In this document: positions 11,352 to 25,111 of the stretch, in pieces
How the letters are laid out: every line of letters begins with the position of its first letter
Numbering within the stretch: the stretch's first letter is position 1
Source: Lineus longissimus
Lineage: Eukaryota; Nemertea; Pilidiophora; Heteronemertea; Lineidae
Direction of reading: 5' to 3'
Assembly: GCF_910592395.1 (NCBI RefSeq)
Contig: NC_088315.1
Span: 18,769,808 to 18,833,807 of the forward strand
DNA: 64,000 nucleotides
Notes under the pieces: model-generated
What the model saw: only the letters and a program-made list of their open reading frames with translations
Database searches by the model: none
What the model was told of the DNA's origin: nothing
Translations under genes and position numbers: made by a program

Positions 11352-12867
11352 AAGAACAGTTTCTGGTCGTCCTTTTTTTCAGAAAATCTTGAGGTGGTCG
11401 ATGGTCGGTCTTCACTCTCAAATGTTTTTAGTAAAAATAATTAAGCCTGTAGTTTCTATTGCACCACCTGTGAAATTGGTAAAAATGCTTGTGAAGCTAA
11501 CCATTAATTAGTTGTTCTAGCAAAAAAAAGGAGTATTTCGATAGTTAAAACACGTTATTTCACAGTCAGTGTAATAGGAACTACCAGTGAGAATAGTAGA
11601 AAAAATGCATAAAATAGTTATTTTTCCACATTACTTCACGAGTGTATCAACATATTGGCATTATTGTGTTTACATATAATCAAAATTCACTTGGTCTCGT
11701 TTGGCCGATCTTAGACCAGTTTTGAATCTACACGTAAATTCAAGCTAAACATGCGCATGGTCATTTAATGCAGTTCGACATGTTCTTCGATTGCGATAGA
11801 TAATTGGTTGGTGCCACCGAGCTGTCCGATTGTCATGACGTTATTTTCCGGCTTGGCCGTATCAAATTTTTAGGGAACAATCTAAGGTCTAAGGTCGGTG
11901 AAACGAGAGTACATGTATATTGATCACAACAATGAGTTTCTTTTCTGTGATGCAGACGTTTTCCGAAGCTCATTGTAAATATGTATATATAGAGTTATAA
12001 CATTTTCAGTAGAGGACATTATTTTGTTACACCCGATGTACTGATGAATGAAATATGCAGTGCACATTGTGAGTTTGGTCTTACATTTTTAATTTTTTAG
12101 CATGAAAAAGTTATCAATTAAAAATGCATTGACTTTTTGGCGTTAACTATTAACAGTATCCATATCGTAGTGTATTCCAAATGTTACCAACTAGAGGTAC
12201 ATTTTTTTATAGATATTTTGACGAAATGGGTTTTTAAGCCCTTGAGGTCTTTTTGGACCATCCGATATGTACATACATACGCTGCTCTATCACTACCATT
12301 GTACATGTACTTGATGTTGTATTGGCTCACGTCCATGTCCATGTAAAATGATAATAAGAATTAATAGAATAAATAAAATGTGTTTATGATACTAAATTAT
12401 TGTTATTACTGATTTCTGATATTTCGCGATCTTGGGCGTCTATTGGACTAACAAATCCTTTCATCATCATCCGAGCGTCACGATCATTGTGAATCTTCCC
12501 ATTAATTCTATTCTTCTTCGGATGAAGTACATAAACCTCTCGCGAGTATCGTCATACTGATGAATAAATTTTGCTTGGGAATTGAAATACGTTAAACACT
12601 TGGTTTAAGTGGATAAACTTTGGTGCTGGATAAAAACATGCATCTAGGTGGCTACTGCATGCAGTGTCCCTCCAACTGAATCCTGAAGCTCAGGAGGACT
12701 GGTGCCGTCCGTATGGGTTGGTCAATGGTAGTGTACGTGTGCCACAGTGGTACCATGCTGGGGAAGTACGACCATTGGTAGACTGCAACTCTGCACTAGA
12801 GGTGTTGTCTCAGCTGAAGTATGTCTGGTGAAAAAGGTGTGGCGGTATGGCAATCAGGATCGTTTGT
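11352..12867. other. AT-rich spacer without a gene
   Basis: Low-complexity AT-rich sequence. I see no open frame with family similarity, and no repeat beyond short ATGTAC-type microsatellite fragments. Confidence 0.4.
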
Positions 12868-12995
12868 AATTGAGAGGCGTCCTGATTACAGAGGTCAAAT
12901 TGATTGGTAATGACTAATCTGAGACCAAATCCAGTGTACTTAATAGAGAGGGTGTCCTTAGTAGAGAGCTGTCCACTGGTGAGGGAGGTTCCACT
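12868..12995. mobile_element. MITE family A, copy 2 (degenerate)
   Basis: This copy is in reverse orientation to copy 1. GAGAGGCGTCCTGATTACAG and a late TGAGGGAGGTTCCACT remain recognisable, but the rest is diverged. Confidence 0.65.
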
Positions 12996-13334
12996 CTTTA
13001 CATAACATCAACATGAATATATTCGCACCGACTCCTTTGGAAGTATTAAAGGGAAAACGTGGGCGTGTGATTTACCTGGCCAGGAGGATAATGTGCCAAC
13101 TTCACACAATGCGCCGCCACTTGTAGTATTACGATGATGCCGTTCTCTGATAACGATTATCACCAGTGTTGGAAGCAAGCTAGTTCAGGAACCACCCACG
13201 TGCATTTGTTGACATTTGAACTACGCACGTGCGTTTGTTGACAATTTCATTTCGCGCGCAATCTAAAAGATCACGTGACCTGCAATTGTGTATTGAAAAT
13301 AACATTGACCCAGTTTATTGTAGCAACAAGAAAC

Positions 13335-16300
13335 ATGGCGGCTTCTGAACGAGTAAGTTTGTTTTGATAATGAGATTAGTGTTTTGTTAGAAAACAAATT
13401 AAGCAGTATTTCGGGCTGGACACTTTCGTGATAGATAAAACAACAATGATTTTTTGTTTTAAACACAAACAAAGCGAATAAGATTACTGCTTTAGCGTGT
13501 TATTGTCCCATCCGGCAATAGAGTCACTGTATTTGTGTGCTTCATATACTTATACTATGATAGACATAGAGTAGATAGATTTTTATTGTCGGACACATGT
13601 TTGCTCTTGGCCGATCACAGCAAAACCGAATAGTCTCTGTCTGAATAGACAGTTTCACATGTTCGGTTAAGGCGTAAAGCTAGCAACTTTACTTTCAGCA
13701 GACTACTAAATAAGTCACGTGCTTAGTAAATTATTACTTTTCACTTCATCAGGAGTCGGGGGGGGGGGGGGGTTACTGCCGGTACCGCCGTTCCGGTACC
13801 AATAATGGCACTGGTAGCTGATATGCCTACGGTCTGTGAACAGATTCACGGAGAGAGTTCAGCAGTTTGACTTTCACAGGCCTAGCTTTCTCTTACATCC
13901 TAATCATGTAAAGTCACATGACGTAGAAAGCCCCTCTTCGCTATCCTTGGAGAACACCACCGACTGCGAGTGCCAGGAAAACTGATTTAAACAGCAAGAC
14001 TGTTCAAGAAGAAGAGGTTCATAACTCTAACATTGTTTCCATATTATGACCAACACTATTGTTTTAAACGATTTGAATCGGTTTACTAGGCCTAATTCCC
14101 GACCTACCCCGACTTTTCCCGAAATATAAATATTCTGATGATTAATACACACATTTTCCGCAAGTCGGTAAATGTCGGGAAAAGTCGGGGTAGGTCGGGA
14201 ATTAGTATGACCCATTTGAATACTATTTCGTCCTTATCTTGATACAGGTTATTGCGGATCAGTTAGAAGCTAATAAAGTCAAGAGAGATGACGATGTTAT
14301 TGAATTGTACATATCAAACAAGTAAGTTACAACTGATGTCAAAACTAAATATTTATCTGCATACCTGGGTGTCCAAGTTTCAGTCTGCATAATAACTGAA
14401 TTTAAAATGAAAGTGAACACACATGCTTTTAAAAAAAAACTTTTCACTTTCTCGATCACTAGTCTCAGCTAATGTGTACATGATACAAAGATATTGTATA
14501 GATGATAATCATCATCGTCATCATCATCATCATCATTATCACCATCATCATACATTGTACGAATATATTCTTATGATTTTCAGGGAGCTCAATGATGTCA
14601 GCGATTTGTCTCGATTCAAGAATTTACAAAGGCTTTGGTTGAGTGGAAATAAGGTCAGTTGGATGGCATTGGAAAAGAATTCTTGCCGGGCTAACAAGCG
14701 ATTTTTCTCGCTGCTAACTGCGATTATTTTTGCTGCTCTGTGCGACAAGATTGTCTCTTGTCTGCGGGTAAAACCAGTAGGCACTTGGTTTTGTATTGGT
14801 TGCCTTGTTCACAGACTTTGACACTTAACAGATGTGTTCCTTAGTCATAGTGACCATTGGTACAAAATAAAATAAAAAGGGCAAAATAAAATTGATGCCT
14901 GTTAAAGAACTAGATGTATGGATATCGATGACGTTTAAAACAGTTTACAGTGGTAAAAAACGAACTATTCGTATGGGCACAATTTATATAATATACAGTG
15001 CAACCTCATTTAGCGGACATCTCTCTATTAAGGACACCCTCTCTATCAAGGACACTTGTTTTGGTCCGAAATTGGTTATCTTCATTCATTCTGACCTCTA
15101 TAAACAGGACACCTCTCTATTAAGGACAGCAATTGTCAGTCCCAAGGGTGTCCTTAATGGAGAGGTACTATTGTACGTATTTGAGAGTTTCCACTCATAT
15201 TGGCGTATATCCAGATGCCAATTGCTGATGACGTCGTCACGACGACACACGGTACAAGCTAACAGAAACAGGAAGTGACGTCACATCAACGAATGGAATC
15301 ATGCGATACGAATAAGTTGTCGTCGTAATTGAGTTACCTAGTTCCGTGTTTTTCTTGTACATATCAAAACCGACCTCATGAGCCCTGAAGGCGTTTTAAA
15401 AAAATACACAAGTGACTGTGCCCCAAGCCGATTTGATAAGCCACTACCTTCTTCTCATTGGCCGGTTTTCTAATATTCCAGCTGCGTCGAATCAAATGTC
15501 TTCAGACGAATTTCCGAATCACGGAGCTGTATCTGCAGAACAATCAACTCGTGGAGATTACCGGTGCACTGCATCACCTCGACAACCTCCAGACTCTTAT
15601 GCTCCATAACAATCAACTAACGAAGCTGGAACGAGTTATCAAAGAATTGAATAAGATGCAGGACCTTAAAGTGTTAAGTAAGTGGAAATTAGCCCTTGTG
15701 TTGTTCATTCATACTGTAAACTGCCAAAATTTTGCACCAGCTATTAATTTTTCCAGTTTGGAAGAATTTATTAAAAAAACAATTTTCACCATTTATATTT
15801 TGGCAGAATCACTATCTTTACATCATTGTTTAATTTTTTTCAGACCTGTTTAACAACCCTGTTGCCCAGGAATCTGAGTATCGCCTGTACACCATCCATC
15901 ACATCCCATCACTAGAATTATTAGACAGACATGGTAGGTTGAGTCTTTTTCTTCTTCTTCTTCTTTCCACTATGTTGGGCCTCATCCGCCCAACAGAGTC
16001 AATAGGTCAATAAATCCAATTGGCACCTAACCGTAGTGGCATGCAGAAATGCTCATCCCACCTTGGAGGAGTATACTCTCTGGAGAATGACACCTCCAAG
16101 TCAGTGCGGAGCGGATGCCAAAGAAGAAGAAGACGACGTGAGAATATTCCTGTTGTTGTTGTGTAGACATCAAAGAAGTGGAGGCTCTGGATAACTCACT
16201 GACCCTTCTCCCTCCAACAAGTCCATCAGCACCACCAGTCCCCTCCGTGTCATGGCTCCTGTCTTAAGTTGTGTTGCCAACTGTCTACGGGTCCCTCGCA

Positions 16301-17571
16301 GGTGACACTTGCACCGTCTCCTCTCTCTGTCCACCTCTCAATCAGAGAAGATGAGGCTCTGGATACCTCACTGGCCCTTCTCCCTCCAACAAGTCCATCA
16401 GCACCACCAGTCACCTCCGTGTCATGGCTCCTGTCTTCAGTTGTGTGGCCGTCTACGGGTCCCTCGCAGGTGACACTTGGCAACGTCTCCTCTCTCTGTC
16501 CTCCTCTCCAGCATCCTGTCGAGAGACCATGTACCTGTAAACCTTGAGTCTTGCTCCACTTGGTGTAGCCGGTGCTGCAAGCAGTTGCAGACGTCCCTTG
16601 GCATTGGGTCCAGGTCCCCCAGGCTACTCAAGTTGTCAACATTCACTCAGTCAATGTGTTTTGTGACTGGTTTTAGATTCCCAAGATTTCGTTCGTGCTG
16701 TTCAATTGGCTTGTATTCTTAAACTGTGTATGGTCTTAAACCTCCTCTGACAAGCATTAACCCTTTTTCAGAGGTGCTCACATCAGAACGGGTCCGAGCG
16801 AAGAAACTATACGACCAAGTAAACGAATCGGTGAGAGATACCATAGCATTTGGTCGGAGGACGGCTGGTGACCCAGGCATATTCTACCCTTCCAACGCAG
16901 AGAAACTCGAGCTCACGAAACCAGAAGACTGGGAGGTTGGGAACAACTTTTATCGTAATCAGTGAGTAGGAACATTCATTTTGTTCAAAAACGTGACGGA
17001 GATGCTGTGAGGTTTTTTTACCGTAGTTATCCCAATTTGTTTCATAATGGCGTTTGACGCCTTTTGCATCTAAACTCGTCATGCATGGGATCTATGCACT
17101 ATTTTACCGGGGGGGGGGGGGGTGCCTTGAAGCCGAGTGGTGGACCTCAAAATTGGTAAAACGGATTTGGGATATGTGGGAACATGTTCTGAAAATTTGA
17201 AGGAAATAGTTTCACTACGCAAAAAATGATACTAAAGCGAGGGGTCAATGTTCCTGAAAAATTCTTGAAAAATGGGGAAGTGCTAGCACTTGCTACCAAA
17301 TATCTGAAAAACCGTGGCACCCATTTTGATACTGATAAGAGGTATGCACAGAATGAAGACTGCTGCAAAATGTACGAAATTGAATCATCTACTTGTCTTT
17401 TTCAGCCCTCCATTTGAGAACCCTGAAGACGCAGTCAATACCCGCCTTTTAAAGAAGTCTGTGATGCAATATTCGTCCCTTGATTGGTCCAAGGTGCCGA
17501 GGTCTGACGAGAGAAGGATGTCGGACCAGGCCTTCGGGACGCCGCAAATTGTCACTGTCAAATTTCGGTGA
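13335..17571 (+). CDS. LRRC72: Leucine-rich repeat protein LRRC72 orthologue, complete
   Basis: Seven coding exons fit by phase and splice sites: 13335-13352, 14248-14321, 14584-14653, 15482-15677, 15844-15933, 16772-16961, 17406-17571. They give 267 residues; vertebrate LRRC72 is about the same size. The N-terminus MAASER leads into IADQLEANKVKRDDDVIELY, then four to five short leucine-rich repeats (residues ~30-120: VSDLSRFKNLQRLWLSGNK, ITELYLQNNQLVEI, LQTLMLHNNQL). A cap follows with the NPVAQESEYRLYTIHHIPSL and LELLDRH pattern. The C-terminal third (TIAFGR, NPEDAV, LKKSVMQYSSLDWSKVP, IVTVKFR) is specific to this family. The biochemical role is not established; the repeats imply protein binding. 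All splice donors are GT and all acceptors AG, with no frame break. Confidence 0.9.
14089..14204. repeat. Foldback in LRRC72 intron 1
   Basis: AATTCCCGACCTACCCCGAC at the left is matched by the exact complement ending at about 14203, with arms of roughly 29 bases and a loop of about 55. It ends 44 bases before the exon 2 acceptor. Confidence 0.8.
14994..15175. mobile_element. MITE family A, copy 3
   Basis: Near full-length copy in LRRC72 intron 3, with both CAGTG-type and GAGGTACTATTGTA ends present. Confidence 0.8.
15955..16138 (+). mobile_element. SINE-like family B copy, GAAGAAGAA tail
   Basis: A dispersed unit shared with 34990-35130 and 41815-41970. The shared core is CCTAACCGTAGTGGCAT followed by CCTTGGAGGAG, ACACCTCCAAGT and a terminal AAGAAGAAGAAGA run. 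The A-rich 3' tail suggests retroposition, but I cannot see RNA polymerase III boxes. Confidence 0.6.
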
Positions 17572-18774
17572 TGCTGGATTTGCGATTTAGGCATTGTTGA
17601 GGCGGTTGGATGTGTAGTAATGAGGAGAAAGAAATTCCCCGGGGGTCACTCCAAAAGAAGGGTTATTCACATCCGTGTCCATGGAAACCTCCTAAAACCT
17701 CCTACAGTAGGTAGGCAGGCACCTCAATCCTCATCCCTTTCAGCGGGGTGAGAAGTATAATCAGTCTGGCAACAGTGCTAATTTGCTAGTCAACGAACGG
17801 GACAGCTATTGTTACGAAATCGGGGCTTACCACGCTTTTCATGGCTGCCAATGTTGTCATTTTAGTCAAGCAGAAGTATCAGAAGGTTGGTTAGATATTC
17901 CATGGCCTTAAGCAGGCAAAGCTCCACTGAATGGAGGCTGAAGATTTCCTGCACGGCCCTCTGCTTTGATAGAAATAACCACCCTTTGCCAGTTTTTTCC
18001 AAGACATGGATGTGCATACCCCTTTCTATGGTAGTAACCCACCCCCCCCCCCCCCACCCCCACTCTCTCTACCTGGAAGGATTCCTCAGTGGTTATATAG
18101 GGACAACTTAGACAATCGATTTAGGATAATGTGCCTACTTGGACATACAAGCTGTGTTATGTATGAAACTGATTCCCGATATATGCCCCTTGAACTTTTT
18201 TCATGGTGTAACGCTCAGTTTGCTGCTAGTGCTCAATAGTTTTCCAAATAGGACATTGTTAACAATTGTTTAAAACAAAGTATTGACATTTTTGGCTTTT
18301 GAGATTTCGCTCAAGAAAGAGTGATGCATCTGTCAACCTCCTGCAGGCATTGGCACTATTGTTGTGTTTGATGATTTGACGTTAATAGAGTGCTTTATGT
18401 GACGGGGAGGCGTTATTATTTTCGATGTTTCATTTTCAAAGCTGGCAATGAATTTCATAATTTGACTTCGATTTGAGGCTGTGATAGATTTGTCAAATTT
18501 ACCAGTTGTGATTCCAGTTTTACTTGAAGCTTCTACAGTGACAGATTATATCCAGATTCAATAAAGACTTCCTAAATTCTTGATTCTTAATTCTATTGGT
18601 CATAGCAGTATATAAATTTTGTGATATAGTTATTTTGCAGCTCAATGTATAAAGTGTATATTTGTGTAAATAAAGTATGATTTGAAAATATCATCCTTCC
18701 TTTATTTGACTTCAATCTGAAGTGACGAAGCTAATGAATACATGATGAATTTCATCGCAAGGATATGTGTCTGT
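17572..18774 (+). other. LRRC72 3' untranslated and downstream sequence
   Basis: No exon follows the stop. AATAAA occurs at 18560-18565 and 18669-18674; either could end the transcript, giving a 3' UTR of about 1.0-1.1 kb. A C homopolymer is at about 18041-18056. Confidence 0.5.
18669..18674 (+). terminator. Candidate polyadenylation signal of LRRC72
   Basis: AATAAA in a T/G-rich setting. It is the more distal of two AATAAA hexamers after the LRRC72 stop and lies just before the minisatellite begins. Confidence 0.45.
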
Positions 18775-21700
18775 TAGTGTCAGACCAGGTTGTGACGAGC
18801 TAAGACCAGTCTCTTTTTGGTGATGTGATTAGCTTGATAAGTCTCATTTCCTGCAGCTGCAGAACTGACCATGGGGAGGAGTAGCAAATTTCTCCATGTA
18901 TCAAGACAGGTTGTGACCAGCTGAGACCAGTATGTCTGTCTCTCTTGAGTACAACTGAGGAACTGGTATTAGGCATGGATGGTGCATGTCTCCAAGCAGC
19001 AGAAGAGGTGACTAGCTGTGACTTACACATGTCTCATTAGAAGAACTGGACAGGGAGAGGATAGTGAATGTCTCCGTGTAACAAGACAGGTTGTCCCTTA
19101 TTGAGATAAGTATGTCTCTCTTTAGGGCACCTGTGAAATTGGCCATGGACAGGGATGAAGAATGTCACTGTGTATCAAGACAGGTTGTCCCTTGCTGAGA
19201 CAAGCATGTCTCTCAGGGCACCTGTGGAATTGGCCATGGACAGGGATGAAGAATGTCTCCATGTATCAAGACAGGTTGTCCCTCACTGAGACAAAGTATG
19301 TCTCTTTTTAGCACAACTGTGTAACTGGCCATGGACAGGGATGAAGAATGTCTCCGTGTATCAAGACAGGTTGTCCCTTGCTGAGACAAGTATGTCTCTC
19401 TTTAGCACAACTGTGTAACTGGCCATGGACAGGGATGAAGAATGTCTCCATGTAACAAGACAGGTTGTCCCTTGCTGAGACAAAGTATGTCTCTCTTTAG
19501 CACAACTGTGTAACTGGCCATGGACAGGGATGAAGAATGTCTCCGTGTATCAAGACAGGTTGTCCCTTGCTGAGACAAGTACATGTATGTCTCTCTTTAG
19601 CACAGCTGTGTAACTGGCCATGGACAGGGATGCAGAATGTCTCCGTGTATCAAGACAGGTTGTCCCTTGCTGAGACAGGTACATGTATGTCTCTCTTTAG
19701 CACAGCTGTGTAACTGGCCATGGACAGGAATCATGAATGACTCTGTATATCAAGACAGGTTGTGACTTGCTGATACCTGTTCCTCTCTCTTTAGCCATGT
19801 GAGCAACTCGAAAGGTATAATTTCCTTATACTGCTGTGCTGGCCACAGACAGGGATGGCAAATGTCTCCGTGTATCAAGACAGGTTGTCCCTTGCTGACA
19901 CAGGTATATCTCTCTTTAGGGCAACTGTGAAATTGGCTATGAGCAGGCATGGTGAATAACTCTGTGTATCAGAACAGGTTGTGATTAGCTGAGACCTTTA
20001 TGTCTCTCTTTGGCACAACTGTGGAACTGGCTTTTGGCAGGGGTAGCGAATATCTGATGTGTATAAAAACAGGTTGTGACTAGCTGTGACCAGGATGTCT
20101 CTCTTAAGTGCAAATGTAGAACTGTCCAAGACAGGGATAGTGACTGTCTCTGTGAGGTTGTAACTAGCCGAGACCAGCATGTCTCTCTTCAGTGCACTGT
20201 AAAACTGGCAATGGGCAAAAGTAGTGAATGTCTCTGTGTAATCAAGACACGTTAACTTGCTGAGACAGTATGTCTCTATTTAGTACAATTGTAGGACTGG
20301 CCACGGACAGGCTGAATGTCTCTGTAAGGATCCAGGCCTCAAGACTCAATACGATTCCTCATATGGTTTTTTATTTCATAAAGAAAGGGAAAACCCACAG
20401 CAAATACAAAAGTCACAGTCAGTCAACAGTCCTCAACATTCACCAACCTCAGCTAAATCCAATCTGCCCTTCGTACATGCCATAAACACTACACAAGACC
20501 TCCACCCAATTGCCTGACAGTTCCAACAAAGAAGGACTTAACTCAAGGACTAAAACATCTGTGTTTATTTACAAGTGCATTAAAGGGACCGTACATGACT
20601 GGTCTCTTTATATTAAAGGGATCACATGTAAATGGCACATGGGGAAATTGTTTCAGTCTCCATGTATCAGAAGAGGTTGTAACTAGCTGTGACCTACTTC
20701 TCTCCTCAGAGCAACTGTGGGACTGGCGATGGGCAGCGGTGGTGAATGTCTCCATGTAATCAAGACAGGTTGTGCCTAGCTGAAACCAGCATGTCTCTCC
20801 ATAGTGAAACTGAGGCACTGGGAATGGGCAAGGATGGTGAATGTCTCTATGTATCAGAACAGGTTGTGACTAAATGAGACCAGCATGTTTGTCTTCAGTA
20901 CAACTGTGAACTGACCATTGGTAGGGATGATGAATATCTCCTAGCATCAACGAGCAGGAATGGTCACTCTCATTAGCGCAACTGTGGAACTGGCTATCTG
21001 GCTAACTGGCTAACTGGCTATGTATCCGTGTATCAAGACAGGTTGTCCCTCGCTGAGACAAAGTATGTCTCTCTTCAGTGCAACCCTTACACAGCCCATG
21101 TGGCCAGGGATGGTGAATGGCTTCATGAATCAAGACAGGTTGTGCCCTGCAGCGCAGACAAGTTTGTCTTCAGCCCAATTGTGGAACTGACCATATGCAG
21201 GGATGGTGTATCGAGACAGACTGTAGCCAGCGAGGACTGCATGTCTCTCATAGATCAACTGTGCAACTGGCCATGGACAGGAAGGGTTAATGTCTTCATG
21301 TATCAAGACAGTTTGTGACTCCCTGAGACCTTATGTCTCTCTTTGGTGCAACTGTGAAACTGACCATTGGCAGGAATGATGAATATCCCAGTGTATCGAC
21401 GAGCAAGAATGGTCACTCTACATAGCACAACTGTGGAACTGGCTATCGGATGGTTGATGTGTCCGTGTATCAAGACAGGTTGTATGTCTCTCTTTAGCTC
21501 AACTATGGATCTGACCATTGGCAGGGATGGTTAATGTCTATGTTTCAAGACGGGTTGTGACTAGCTGAGACCAGTCTGTCTGTATCTGCGCAACTGTGGA
21601 ACTGAAAATTGACCGGGATGGAGAATGTCTCAGAACAGCAGGTAATGTCGAGCTGTGACCTACAGGTCTCGCTTTAGCGCTCTGTGGAATTTGCCATGGG

Positions 21701-22680
21701 TACGGTAGGCATTGTGAATTACTCCAAGGATCACGACAGGTTGTGATTAGCTGTGACCAGTATGTCTCTCTTCAGCGCAACTATGGAACAGGCCATGGGC
21801 AGGGAAGGTGAATGTCGTCTCTGTGTATCTGAACAGGTTGTGACTAGCTGAGACCAGGGTGTCTCTCTTTAGTGCAACTGTGGAACTGACCATTGGCAGG
21901 GATGGTGAATATCTCCTAGCATCAACAAGCAAGAATGGTCACTCATTAGCGCAACTTTGGAACTGGCTATCGGATGGTCGATGTCTCCGTGTATCAAGAC
22001 AGGTTGTGCCTAGCTGAGACAAAGTATGTCTCTCTTCAGTGCGACCCTTGCACAGCCCATGTGGCCAGGGATGGTGAATGTCTTCATGAATCAAGACAGG
22101 TTGTGCCCTGTAGCTGAGACAAGTTTGTCTTCAGCCCAATTGTGGAACTGACCATATATGCAGGGATGGTGTATCAAGACAGACTGTTGCCAGCGAGGAC
22201 TGTATGGTTCTCATAGATCAACTGTGGAACTGGCCATGGACAGGGATGGTGAATGTCTCCATGTATCAAGACTGGTTGTCCCTTGCTGACACAGGTGTGT
22301 CTCTCTTTAGGGCAACAGTGAAATTGATAATGAGCAGGGATGGCGAATGTCTCTGTGTTCCAAGACAGGTTGTGCCGAATGTCTCTCTTTAGCGCAACTG
22401 TGGAACTGGCTATGGGATGGTTGATGTCTCCGTGTATCAAGACTGGTTGTCCCTTGCTGACACAGGTGTGTCTCTCTTTAGGGCAACAGTGAAATTGATA
22501 ATGAGCAGGGATGGCGAATGTCTCTGTGTTCCAAGACAGGTTGTGCCGAGCGAGACCTGTATGTCTCTCTTCAGCACAGCTCTTCCACTGAGGATAAGTT
22601 GGGACAGTGAATGAGTACCAACACAGGTTGTGACCTTAACTGAGACCTGTATGTGTCATGGAGCCACAATGATGTCGTGG
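18775..22680. repeat. 3.9-kb minisatellite, ~95-bp unit
   Basis: About 40 diverged units share GTGTATCAAGACAGGTTGT, GCTGAGACAAGTATGTCTCT, CTTTAGCACAACTGTG and TGGCCATGGACAGGGATG. Units between about 19140 and 19740 are nearly identical, with a period of 94-95 bases. The flanks and the second half (20.6-22.6 kb) are older and include segmental re-duplication, for example around 22230-22330 against 22430-22540. The short open frames here have no support as genes. Confidence 0.9.
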
Positions 22681-22722
22681 TACCAGTCTGTGACTGGTGG
22701 TCAAGAGATCTCTGGCTGTTGT

Positions 22723-22819
22723 TGTGTACAGGGTGGCCCAGAAAGCTTTCCGTTGCACAATAGAATTCTAGTGTGTATCATTGTGTGAGGGGAAGTTTTT
22801 CTGGGCCACCCTGTAGTTC
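22723..22819. mobile_element. Short MITE with CAGGGTGGCCCAGAAA termini
   Basis: ACAGGGTGGCCCAGAAA at the left and TTTCTGGGCCACCCTGTA at the right are perfect inverted ends flanked by TA, over an element of about 97 bases. The pattern fits a Tc1/mariner-type non-autonomous element. Confidence 0.75.
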
Positions 22820-24349
22820 AGAAGTGCTCAGTTTGGAGTACTGGATTCCCCTTGGTGGAAACTGTCTTTGCTTACTACGAACACGACCAAGACAGTTTCT
22901 AACATCTCTAAGGATTTCTCTTGGAGGAGACGGTCCTTGTGGAGCATACTGCCAATAGTATATTGTGCAAGGTGTTTTCTTGGCGGTGACTGTGAGCAAC
23001 GAAGCTGATGGGTCAAATAATACCCTCATGGGTGGAAGGCAAAAACCGTGCATTAGGGAATGTTGGTGATGTGCATTAGTGTCCTTACTCAGTGTGCCAG
23101 CGGAGAATGGCTTTGATACAACACAATGAATGACAATCTGAAGAAATCAAATGAACAATACCAATATCGTGACTATCATTTATTTTTACACTCATTCCCT
23201 AAGAGTACATGTACATAAAAAGCCATTTACTCTAAATTTATTTTTTGCCAATCAATTTAATTTTTCCCTCCCAAGAGGATGATAACAGTTACAAACTTTT
23301 GCTTGAAAGTGATCATTTTATACTAGCAATATGTGCATATCTAAAAGTAACTGTAATAGCATGCCTTTGAAAGTTGGCCAGCGGGTAATGACAAATAATT
23401 TTACACACATCTTGACAGTGCATCATGCCATGCCCAGATGTGTATGACGCATTTGTTATCAACCGCTGACCTACTTTGAACGTGTTCTCTATCAATTCAA
23501 ATCAGTCTCGTGAAAACAATTCGGCAGGAAATATCGATCTGGCCGACTGAGCACGAGTTCATCACTTCCAGCAGACGCCCCTCTTAACAATATGTACGCA
23601 AATTTATATCAAATGAAATGTTACTTTACAAAAGAAACAAACGATATACTGTGTTACTGATATACGGATATACTGTGCGGATTAAGGACGCCTGTACAAA
23701 AGGCCTATATTCGGTGAATTAGGCCTTTGTTAATCAGACACACACACCAAAACCACAGCTGTATTATTTCCTTAATCTCAATTGAGGAAAGCAAAATACT
23801 CTTACAACACACATACATGTAAGCTTACACATGTTACATAACATTTTTTCCAAAAGACGCAACAAAATAAACAACATTCCGATTCGTCAAACAAATAAAA
23901 ATATGCACAGCTGCCAACCCCTGAATGGAATCGGTGAAAGAAACCTGTGTAGACCTTCAAAGCTATTTTGCTACGAAATTCACAACAAGATAATCTTGAA
24001 AATACCCATGGGTTGACAGCTCTGAATGTTTAACAAAGCAAATCTCCTTGCAAAAGAAAACGCTTTCACTCAATATATTACAATAAAGGGTTAAAAGAAA
24101 TGAAATCATTTATAACTTCTCTATGAACTTACTTAGCCTTTCAATACAAGTATTGCATAACTAATCAGGTACGAGCAAGGATTTCTAATATAATTGAAGG
24201 GCTGAAAGGTAAAATGACCCAAGTCTATCACACTGGCTGTCCATGGTGTAACATTACTATTTGTGATGACACCATTACAGTTTAGTGAGAAGAGGACAGC
24301 CAAGGACCTTTGGCCAAATCTATCTGAAAAACAGTGTTATGGGGTAGGG
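22820..24349. other. Spacer without a supported gene
   Basis: AT-rich unique sequence with no recognisable coding or RNA feature. Confidence 0.4.
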
Positions 24350-24534
24350 GATAAGGACAACCTCCCTTTTAAGGACAACCTCTCTATTAAGGACAACCTG
24401 TCTATTAAGGACACTAGTTTAGGTCCCAAGTTGGTTGTTTCCATTCATTTTAACCTCTCTGATTAGGACACCTCTCTATTAAGGACAGCATTTGTCAGTC
24501 CCAATGGTGTCCATAATAGAGAGGTTCTACTGTA
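24350..24534. mobile_element. MITE family A, copy 4
   Basis: The right end GAGAGGTTCTACTGTA is intact. The left part shows an extra tandem repeat of the AAGGACAACCTCTCTATT motif. Confidence 0.8.
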
Positions 24535-25111
24535 TATTAACCCACCTACTCATGAACCCGGAAAAGCTACACACGTAACTCCGCAGCTAGCGGTTTCGAT
24601 TTGTTAAAACTAACTAATTAATTCTTCAGGAATCACAGGTGCAAATCAAAATATTATCGGCAAAATCTGTACATTTGAAACACTTCTTTCTAATTTTGAG
24701 CATTTGAAATAAAGTTCCAACTAATCACGCTAATAAAATGAATTACTAATTACTAATTACTAATTAACTAAAATTATTAACATTTTCAATGCCTCGTTAG
24801 ACAGTGCTAACATCCCGATCGACTGAAACTAAAAGTGCGTCCACGCCACAAGGAACTAAAACATTGCAATACTTTTTATACTTTCGCTTTTATCGTTTTT
24901 TTATACAACCATTTTAAAACAGGTTTTTAATTTAAAACAAAATGGGTGGGACATACAAAAGGCAGCTTTATCCGACATAACTTATACGGGACTAGTAGAA
25001 ATCCTGTGATCTCTGGATATTTTCACAGAACCAAGCTTCATTCATGGACTAAAAGTAGGCTACTAAAAGCTCCCTGCAGACAAGCAATTTTGCTTGCTGC
25101 AACTGGTGGGT

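Noticed and set aside
13740-13775. G homopolymer as a regulatory G-quadruplex
   Set aside because: A single uninterrupted G-run in an intron; similar C/G runs occur at 5387, 17109, 18041, 41008 and 47929 with no consistent relation to genes.
16168-16550. Duplicated CTCTGGATAACTCACTG / CTCTGGATACCTCACTG segments as an LRRC72 exon
   Set aside because: They are a local tandem duplication in an intron; the flanking exons join directly in phase and match the family without an insert.
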